From Conidiobolus incongruus B7586 (taxonomy: Eukaryota > Entomophthoromycota > Entomophthoromycetes > Entomophthorales > Conidiobolaceae): 16,379 bases of DNA. The notes below the pieces were generated by a model that did not search any database, had not been told where the DNA came from, and saw only the letters and a program-made list of their open reading frames with translations. Of the stretch, positions 8,685 through 16,379 are shown one piece after another. The first letter of the stretch is position 1, and every line of letters starts with the position of its first letter. A program made the translations under genes and the position numbers. Location: the NCBI GenBank assembly GCA_000697335.1, contig JNEM01012082.1, forward strand, positions 1 to 16,379. The letters run 5' to 3'.

Positions 8685-11600
8685 TTACCGCCTCTTTTTG
8701 ACATCCGAGCTGCTCGAAGGACCTGATCTTTTACCAAGGACTTTTGGCACACTGGAATATTTACTTTTTGAATGAGCAGTTCCTGGCGGTGCTTTGTAAC
8801 CTCGACTACCACTTAAGCTCTTGTGATTTTTACTGGTCACATGCCCTGAATATTGTGAAGTAATTGGGAATTCGTCTTCACTGGTACTGCTGGTATCTTC
8901 AGAAATAAATACTTCTGAAGAGGAAGTGGTCGAGTCATAATATGGCGCACCACTATTATAATTCTTAGCAGGTCGAGAGGTTGAATTATAGTTATTGTGA
9001 TGAGAAGATTTAGAGGATACTGATTTGCTTTTCTTGGGTCTTTCATATGACACTGACGGACTGATAGCAGTATTGCTTCTGTTAAGTTTGATTTTGATTT
9101 TAGGAAGTGGGGGATGATGACCCTTTGAAGAATTAGAAGGTATTGGTTTAACTTCATCTTCTGAGTTGGTTGCAGAAACAATATCATCACTGTCAGATTC
9201 TACGACGACTGAAGAAACTGTTGTAGAAGAAGTATAGGCTTCCTCTGGATCAGGAGACTCTTCACGATCTTCATGATCTTCTTCAAATGTCGTATCAACT
9301 AATTGCTGGGTACTCGATGCTGTAACAGATGCAGCCCTCTCAGCAGCTTTGAGAGCTTTCCTTCCAGCTTGGATTTCTGCAGCTCTTTTCTTAGCTTCAG
9401 CTTTAGCAGCTGCAGCTTCTTGTTTTTCCTTCTCACGTTGCTGTCTTTGTTCCAATTTAGCTTGTGCTCTAGCCATTTTTTCTTCTTCAGTTTTTTGCTT
9501 TTTGAGAGAGCGAATTTCTGATTCTTGTCGTTTTTTAAGTCGCTTTTGATCAGTGATAATAGCTGCTTCTGCGACTCTCTTCCTCTGGCTTAATCCAGCT
9601 TTGCCAATAGGAGGTACCTTGAGTTTATATCTGGAACGAGAGGGAACTTCTTCATCTTCGAGCCTAGCTTGTGGATCGGGATCTGTAAGTTTATCTTCGA
9701 AATATTGCTTCAATAAGCCAATATGAGATTCAGGTGGCCCAATAGGTGAAAATGGGGGACATGGTGGGAATTCAAGTTCAGGTTCCTTATTAGTTTGTTG
9801 AACTAGTGTTGGTGTTTGTTTTTTGCGACCCAGTATTAATCGAGTCGGGACTGTCATGATATCAAGTCCAAGCTCTTTAAAGCCGAAAAAGTCATCTCCT
9901 GTAATCTCACCTAAACCGCCAGAAAAGAAAGATTCGTCATTTTGATCTAAATTCAAGTCACCATCTGCAGTAACCAAATCTTCAGGAGGCTCGGTAAGAA
10001 TATTTTGAAGAGCGGTTTCTAATTTTCTATTAACCTCTTTTAGACGACTGCCATACTTCTCAACATCATACTTGTAATGATTTTCAAGGCACGCAAGATC
10101 AGGTATTCCATTCTCATACAAAGTATGAAGAAAGATTTCTTCAAAGCTCATTGTACGGCAATGATTGTCCAAATAAGTTCTTAAAGTCTTTCCAATATTA
10201 AACATGTATTCAGCTGCTATTTCTGTGAAAACTTCAAGTGCATCAGGCTCGGCAGCTTCGAAACCAGCATGAGATAATAAAGTCAAAGCAAATCGCTGAA
10301 TCAAAATTCGAGCGGATCCAGAATCTACGTATGGCGACTCATTTGATATATTAATGGGCGCTTTAAATTCCGATTGAGATCCTGCTACTTCACTATTGTT
10401 CTGATTTAACCACTGCAGAGCTTCTTCGGCTCGAAATTGTCGTACCATTAGAATCTGATTATAAAGCTGTCGATTTCTCTTCAAAATGTCAAGATTGGAG
10501 AAAATGGAATTTGCATATCCATATCTGATAGGCTTAGCTTTAGTATAATTTTCATATGATGCAAACTTTGTCTTTGAATTATTATTGAGATTAGACGCCA
10601 TTTGAGAATTTAGAAGCGGGAAAGGAGGTAATTCTGATACGTTAGGCCCAGGATTTAGTTCAGGAAAGCATTTAAATAAATCACTATCTTTCAAGTCCAA
10701 TAAGTCGGGATCTAGCCACATGTTTTTGAGACCGTTGTTAGAATTACCATCAACACTATTTTCATTAACTGGAGTTAGAGTTTGGAAGGAGTCCTCAATA
10801 AGACCAAATGCCGGACGACCATTTTCAAGCGTGTTAGATTCAGAAACAATTTTTTCTAAATTAATCTTAGGATCATAAGGAATGATTAGGCCTTCAAGAT
10901 TCTCAGATTCAGGATCAATGAAGCTAGAGTCACCTCGATTTACCAATTGAGTATCTGGTTTGGATTTAGTGTGTTCAAATCGATTTTCTTCCAACCAATT
11001 CTTCATAAAATCAGTCAAATCGGGAACTCTATCTTGAAAACAGTGATCGAGAAATGCTTTAATTTTCTTAACCAGTCGACGCGTTAATAAATGATACATG
11101 ATATCATCCATACTTCCTTTGTTGAGATCAATTTGGTTAATTCGATGAATTGCTTTTTCCAAATTATTCAATTCATTTTGAGTATCTTCTACCGATCTTT
11201 GATCCGAGTTAAGGTCATTTGTACTTGTATTATCTTCTTCAAGATGATTATTCAGATTAACTGATATAGTGGAAAATACATTAGATCTAGGGGTAACAGC
11301 ACCTCTATCGGAAAATAGAACTGATCGATCACCATCGTCATCATCGTCGGGATTAAGGAAACTTTTATTTCCATCATCAACTGATAAATCAATATCTGGA
11401 ATGGAGCCACTTAGCTGCTCAGTTTTCTTTCTCATAGCTGCAGCACATTTTCTTAAATAGTGATTGGGTTGAGTGTTATAAGTGTAACAGTTAGTATAAA
11501 TTAACTCAATATCGTCCAGAAATTGTTGCTTGGATTGGTATTGGAGATTTTTCATTTTAGTATGAATTGTATCAAAGTCCATAGGATGTTTAATTACTAA

Positions 11601-12917
11601 ATAAATAAATAAAAATTAAATTTAGAATGTAAAGATTCTGAATTGTGTAGATTATAAATAATACCTCTAAAATAATCGGGTGCATCTTTTTTGGATACTT
11701 TAAATTGAAAGGGTTTGGCATATTCCTGAAAAATAGTAATTATAAAATGAAATATTTGAAAATAAAATAAGAGTAATTACCCCATAATCATTAAGAGTTT
11801 TCCATACGGCTTCCATAGCTGTATACAGTTTTTCTTGGTTGGGTTTTTCATAACTGAACCATTTACCCCGATTGGGCTTAACTTCATTTAATAAACTCCT
11901 CAGTTCTCTATCGTTTAAATTTGTTAACCTTCGGTTGGAGCAAATTTTAGACCATAAAAATTTCATGCCAGAGTTTTGATCGTCGAATTCGGGCATTGAA
12001 TTTAAAGCATTTGAGTTAAGAGATAGAGGGAATCCGGATAAGTTGCCTCTATTCATTGCAGGATTTTCAAGTTGATTAATTTGATTCAGTTTGTCATTAA
12101 GTTCGTTTTTTAGCTTATCTAGCGTTTGAATATCATCATATTGATTGTATAAATCATCATCTTTATATATATGATAAGTTAAATTAAGCGGTATTTTCAG
12201 AGGATTAAATTCATCTAAAAATATCATTAGAAATATTTAATAAAATCAGTAAATTGTATATTTACGATATTTATATTTTGAAAAGTGGAATGAAGGGAAG
12301 TTGACTTCACTCTCAGAGCTAGTTATTGATTGTTGAATTGAGTTATGTGAGTGATTTCCATTTGTCAAGCTACCGTTTGTTGGTAAGATGTTAGAAATAG
12401 CTGGAGATTCATCTGCTGAGTCATCATCGTAATCATCATCTTCAAGAGGAGGTTTCTTAATGACTTTAGGTATACTGATAGGTTTCAAGGAAGTCTTGAA
12501 ATTATTTATCGTAGAATTAGGAATTGAGGAAATAGAATTTGACTTGTTTAATTCTATTAATGTTTGAAATCCATTCGAATTCTGAAAATAGTTGTACCAC
12601 CAAAGTCTAAAACGACATGAAGTGAACTCAACTAATTGTAGCATATCTTTAAATTTCCAATCGACCCCGTTTGCACATTTCGTTATCCATTTACTAAATA
12701 AATCAAATTCATATTCAAAATTGATAAACTTTTGCCAAATTAACTTCCCACTCTCATTCGCAAAAAGTAAGATAGATTGCTGTTGATGACTTAAAGTGGA
12801 GAATAAGGAATTAAAATAATCATTTAAATTGTTTTCGTTAGTAGAATTAGATTTTAACGCTAAATTTACAAATTCAAATGTTTGGTTAATAAATACTTCA
12901 CTTGATGCTGAAGTCAT
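8685..12917 (-). CDS. SPT7: SAGA complex subunit Spt7 (bromodomain and histone-fold protein), four exons
   Basis: Spt7 is the nuclear scaffold subunit of the SAGA histone acetyltransferase co-activator. I join exons 12917-12266, 12214-11781, 11725-11665 and 11596-8685, giving 1352 residues, close to the budding yeast protein (1332). Splicing yields a continuous bromodomain (about 345-445), reading KVSKKDAPDYFRVIKHPMDF across two junctions. The acetyl-lysine-binding Asn is N423 in NCYTYN. A histone fold follows (about 811-897, SARILIQRFALTLLSHAGF); in the family this pairs with Taf10. FFGFKELGLD (952) and a proline block with HIGLLKQYF (about 989-1015) are conserved in the family. A Lys/Glu/Ala-rich helix (about 1051-1137) and a Ser-rich tail ending KKRR follow. 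In yeast the Spt7 C-terminus is needed for Spt8 binding. The start is the first ATG of a frame that splices cleanly. All exon phases match. Confidence 0.93.
11597..11664 (-). other. SPT7 intron 3 (68 nt)
   Basis: The donor is GTATTA and the acceptor TTTAG, with CTAAA-type branch-like sequence at about two thirds of its length. It is phase 1 and splits the Val codon in DYFRVIKHP. Removing it restores the bromodomain ZA-loop motif IKHPMD, which is strong support for the exact sites. Confidence 0.93.
11665..11725 (-). other. SPT7 microexon (61 nt)
   Basis: This exon encodes EYAKPFQFKVSKKDAPDYFR plus one base. It corresponds to PFLNKVSKREAPNY in budding yeast Spt7, the loop entering the bromodomain pocket. 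It is short enough to be missed by ordinary gene finders. Confidence 0.92.
11726..11780 (-). other. SPT7 intron 2 (55 nt)
   Basis: The donor is GTAATT and the acceptor TTTTTCAG, with a pyrimidine-rich 3' end. It is phase 0, between LNDYG and EYAKPF. The upstream frame stays open for 27 codons into and past this intron, so a simple open-frame reading gives a false C-terminus. Confidence 0.92.
12215..12265 (-). other. SPT7 intron 1 (51 nt)
   Basis: The donor is GTAAAT and the acceptor ATTTTTAG, with a branch-like TTCTAAT about 15 nt before the acceptor. It is phase 1, joining KYKY to HEFNPLKIPLNL. The frames on each side agree only when it is removed. Conservation here is lower than at introns 2 and 3, so the sites rest on splice signals and frame. 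Confidence 0.82.
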
Positions 12918-13300
12918 TATTAATTAATGCTTATAACAATTTAATTGTTGATATATAAGAAATTATAGAGTATTGATTATAATTTAATTTGTAGTTGGAA
13001 AATTGTTATATAGTTTGAAAAGTGATTTTAGTTGTTAAGTAAGAAAAGATTCTTGGGGAATAAAACCCCTAAATACATATAATGAATTTTCAATTTCACT
13101 GATGACTGGTTAACCTACCAATTAAACTTCAATTTACTAACTTTAATTCAATTATTAGAATTAAGGGATTGAAATATATCAGAGTTGAAATTGAGGTGGT
13201 ATTACCTATTATGGTAACGCCTTTTATTCACTAAATTTTAATAACTCAACTCACCTTGAGATAAACTAATAAACATTTTCTATATCTTTCCATAGAATAA
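12918..13300 (-). promoter_or_regulatory. SPT7 upstream region
   Basis: Somewhat more complex than the DNA further out, this stretch lies directly before the SPT7 start codon and should hold its promoter and 5' untranslated region. It contains a hairpin at 13198-13221 and a 7-bp inverted pair around it (gagttga 13182, tcaactc 13246). No specific factor site is recognisable. Confidence 0.4.
13198..13221. repeat. Imperfect hairpin upstream of SPT7
   Basis: The arms ggtattacc and ggtaacgcc pair over nine positions with one wobble and one mismatch around a 6-nt loop (tattat). It lies about 280-300 bases upstream of the SPT7 start. It could be a regulatory fold, the centre of a small decayed inverted-repeat element, or chance. 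Confidence 0.35.
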
Positions 13301-14734
13301 AAACAATATTCTGATGTTATATTTTGGGATAAATATGTTTCATTTACTCATTTCTCCACTCTATTTTATGATACCAATATATAAAATTTATTTTATCGTT
13401 AATATGTAAAAACAATAACCTTTTATAATCAAAACTTTGAACCACTATATTAATTCTTTTATAATTGATATTATTCTATAAAGTAGTTATGGTTTGGAAT
13501 TATTTAACCAACTCTTTATAGCCAAACCTTCTAATTTCCTAACATGATATATAATAATTTGATATTACAATGATTAAATTAGCGATATTTTGTATAGCAA
13601 AATAAGTCGTATATATTATAAAAAAATATATCGATTCATTATTTTAAAAAGCTTTTTAGTCAATAATATTACTAATATATACTCATATAGACTTGTATTA
13701 TTTTGAATTGATAATTAGTTTATATTTATTCAAAAAATCCCATTAATGATACAATATTCTGAATTTTGAAATAGTGAATCGACGTTGAGGTATAGCAATA
13801 TTCATAAGAATTTTTGTTGTATTCTATTTTAACACTGCTCTTTGAACAAAAAAATAATATAATCTAAATATTAAAAAATTCAACAAGGTAATTGCTATTC
13901 AAAGAGTAATAGTTCATAGGGGGTAATATATATTAATTACACCTAATAATAATTTTTTTCATCGTATGCACATATATGTAAATATAAAATAAATCAAATA
14001 TCAGGAATAATGAACATTATATAACTTGATGATATTGGATAGATTAAGTATTTTATTTAACCATGGACAACAAAAATTTTCTAATTAATATAATATTTTT
14101 AACGAAATTGCTGACTATGATAATTCTTAAAATTTTCAAAATATTACAAAAAATCTTCTTGTTTGTATTATTTGATATGAAAATCCTATTAATTTAAATC
14201 TTATTATTGTATCCGATGAAAACAATATGATTTTATTATATTATTGACCATGAAATTGATGTTGAACCAATTCTTCAATTCTAGGCTAAAAATGAAAATT
14301 TGATAAATATATAATATTTGTTTGAATTATATTTTAGATTTTATAATTTGATATCATTACCTAGTTGACTCTAACCATATCAAAAAATACACTTTATGAT
14401 TATTTTCTTTATTATATACGTTACACTTTGGAATACGGTTTACTAGACTCATTGAGATTTTATTTTTAGTCATAAATTTCATAATTACAAACTAAATGAT
14501 TATATTACATTTAAATTATATAATAAGCAAAAAATTCCTTAAACAATATTTTATCATTAAAGTTATTGTATTCTATTATACACGTTAATATCCTTGCTAC
14601 CCAATATTCATATCTAATTTTATCAACAATTAAGTTAGGGAAACATTTACAATAATAAGCTTTCCTATTTTTTAAGAGATTTTGATATTTTTCTGAATAT
14701 ATATAATCTTAAATTAAAATTTCTATTTATTAAA
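13301..14734. other. AT-rich spacer, nothing recognised
   Basis: This is AT-rich, gene-free DNA between the SPT7 upstream region and transposon copy B. A 9-bp inverted pair (ctctttgaa at 13838, ttcaaagag at 13898) is the only structure I saw, and it is weak. No open segment has protein-like composition. Confidence 0.5.
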
Positions 14735-15530
14735 ATATTAGTGTGAAAATTAAAAAATGGCAAATTTATTAATTTGTGATTTATCAAACATATAGGTTTT
14801 GAAAGATATTTATAAACAAAATATATAGGAAAATAAATATTTTCAAATTATAGATATATTCAAGTATAATTATTTTTAATAAAATATTTTGATTTTAAAA
14901 TTTTCAGTTAAATTTAATCATATTTAAATTAAATTATAGTTATCAAAATGAATTTATTTTTTTATACCTAAAACTTAACTATAAATCCATTAAAATTATC
15001 TAAGACTTAGAAATAACTTATGAAGATGATATATTATTTAAAATTACTATATATTACTAAATTTGTGATTTTAAAACTAGATAAGATATTATTCAAAATT
15101 TATTAAAATCTAAAAGACTAATTTTTATTTTTTTAATTATTAATAAAATAAAAAAATATATCAACAAATATTTTTTTATTTTAATTAGAAAATTATTACA
15201 ATAATTTAATATCAATTATATAGGATTATTTTATATACTTAAGTTTAAACTTAGATTAATTAATAAAAATATATAATAAATATCTTATAATTTAACAAAA
15301 ACATAAAAAAACTAGAGTAATTATAGCTAAATTAAATTTATTAAAATATAACTAAAAATAAAGGTTTTTATAATAAATATATATATAATTAATAGATTTA
15401 AAACTTCTTTATATAATTTTTTATTTAAAAATAAAACAAGATATTAGGTTAAGTTAAATTAATTCCCTTTATAAATTCTAATAAATAAATATTTTAAATA
15501 TATTAACCTATAAAAATAAGTTATAAAACA
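14735..15530 (+). mobile_element. 3'-truncated copy of the same Tc1/mariner-type transposon (copy B)
   Basis: This aligns in the same orientation with 1273-2090 of copy A, by eye at about 80-85% identity with few gaps. Landmarks shared by both copies are the start region atggcaaattt (1295 and 14757), aatatataggaaaataaat (about 1362 and 14820), and the block aagtttaaacttagatta (about 1800 and 15240). Differences are dominated by C/T and G/A changes, as RIP would give. Similarity fades after about 15500-15530, before the catalytic HNN...SPD part, so this copy lacks the C-terminal third. Its left edge coincides with that of copy A, about 20-40 bases before the start codon. Confidence 0.72.
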
Positions 15531-16379
15531 AAAATATATATATTTCTATTAATAACTAAAATAATTATATATATTAAATTACTTGAAACTATAGTATATA
15601 ATTAAAATATATTATTTGATAATAAATAAACTATTGAGACCAAATAAATATAAATTAATCTAAGGTTCAGGGAGCCAGGAATAATGCTCCCCTAGGGTAT
15701 TAAATATATGAAGCATCATCACAACTATTAATATCTTATATAGGAATCTAGTATTATTGCCAATTGAAAATCCCAGGATATTATCAAAGAAAGTTGATAC
15801 AAATAAAAAAATATAAAGCATAATATATAATCATAAAGGAAGTGATGGAAGGTTAGGGTTAAACTTGTCAGTTGCATTAGATATAGATATAGTGAAGAAC
15901 TATTTCCATATTATTCAAGGAAGGTTATTCTTAATAATAGCAATAATAAATTTATTTTAAATTAGTTTTGCTGATAATTGATATAAATATTCTACTTGCA
16001 GTTAATACTTTAAGTGGATGGGATATTTATATTAATCTAGAGGAAAAGGGGCTTATTAATCTAATAGTTGGAAGATATGAGTTCCTTTGTTATTAAGGTT
16101 TTATAATTAGGCTTATATATTTGTTGGGTAAATGCAAATATATTGCAACATAAATTTATTTAAATATATTTAATAAGCTATTAGGAAAAATATTAATCTT
16201 TAATATTTAACTAAGATAAGTTATAAATTTATAGGTATTTAAGATAAAAAGATATATTTAACAATATATAACTATATTTTTTTTGTTTCTTTGTTATTAT
16301 TTTATTTAATATTTTATAGATATATTAAATTTTTTCTATTAGTATTATTATACTTAAATCCCTCTCTAAAAAAATTAAT
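15531..16379. other. AT-rich region with a more complex patch, no gene recognised
   Basis: About 15655-16140 is less AT-dominated than its surroundings. It includes a 6-bp stem (gggagc ... gctccc, about 15670-15691) with a 10-nt loop. Several open runs of about 40-55 codons occur on the + strand but none has a convincing family motif. It may be an old insertion or the edge of the next gene island. After about 16140 the sequence is again low in complexity. Confidence 0.4.

Noticed and set aside
9303-9549. Two overlapping + strand open runs rich in Ser, Phe, Leu and Ala
   Set aside because: They are antisense to the Lys/Glu/Ala-rich helix of SPT7; the repetitive codons on the coding strand explain the open frames.
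11269-11460. 63-codon + strand open run
   Set aside because: It is antisense to SPT7 exon 4 and has no motif or start context of its own.
11700-12227. A stand-alone 175-residue protein
   Set aside because: It is SPT7 exon 2 with false ends: its first residues come from intron 1 and its last 27 from intron 2 and beyond. Splicing gives a better protein on both sides.
13838-13906. 9-bp inverted pair ctctttgaa / ttcaaagag
   Set aside because: A short match separated by about 50 bases is expected by chance over this length of AT-rich DNA; no element ends or target duplication accompany it.
15851-15860. Telomere-like ggttagggtt
   Set aside because: It is a single unit and a bit, not a tandem array; a similar short word occurs in the LTR-like block. 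It does not support a telomere or an interstitial telomeric tract.
15960-16120. Faint resemblance of one + strand frame to a reverse transcriptase core
   Set aside because: Only a few residues match, spacing is wrong and no second motif is present, so I do not call a retroelement here.

Overview
The window looks like nuclear DNA of an AT-rich ascomycete fungus. Three things point there: a complete Spt7 gene (SAGA co-activator scaffold) interrupted by three very short GT-AG introns of 51, 55 and 68 nt; a protein with an N-terminal Stc1-type zinc-finger domain, a family known from fission yeast and filamentous ascomycetes that links RNAi to heterochromatin; and long, almost gene-free AT-rich stretches holding transposon copies worn down in a way that resembles repeat-induced point mutation (RIP). 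I cannot name the genus.

Layout. 1-3130: AT-rich, no host gene; it contains a decayed Tc1/mariner-type transposon (about 1255-2510, + strand). 3440-4888 (- strand): the Stc1-domain gene, whose frame continues past its TAG for 25 more coding-like codons. 5189-5888 (+ strand): two abutting open segments in different frames, probably a decayed or unresolved gene, divergent from the Stc1 gene. 5889-6520: nothing recognisable. About 6545-6857 (- strand): a compact, relatively GC-rich block that looks like a solo LTR. 6858-8684: AT-rich spacer with no gene found. 8685-12917 (- strand): the four-exon SPT7 gene. 12918-14734: its upstream region and AT-rich spacer. 14735-15530 (+ strand): a second, 3'-truncated copy of the same transposon. 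15531-16379: AT-rich sequence with a somewhat more complex patch but no recognised gene.

The picture is a small gene island of two confidently identified chromatin genes, between two copies of one decayed transposon in the same orientation. The two proteins act on chromatin in opposite senses: SAGA promotes transcription through histone acetylation, while Stc1-type proteins help recruit H3K9 methylation to repeats. Nothing in the sequence shows that they are co-regulated. Some 4.2 kb with no confident gene separates them, and each has its own upstream region.

The points most worth a second look are the coding-like extension beyond the TAG of the Stc1 gene, the contrast between heavily decayed transposon copies and the well preserved LTR-like block, and the unassigned open segments at 5189-5888.
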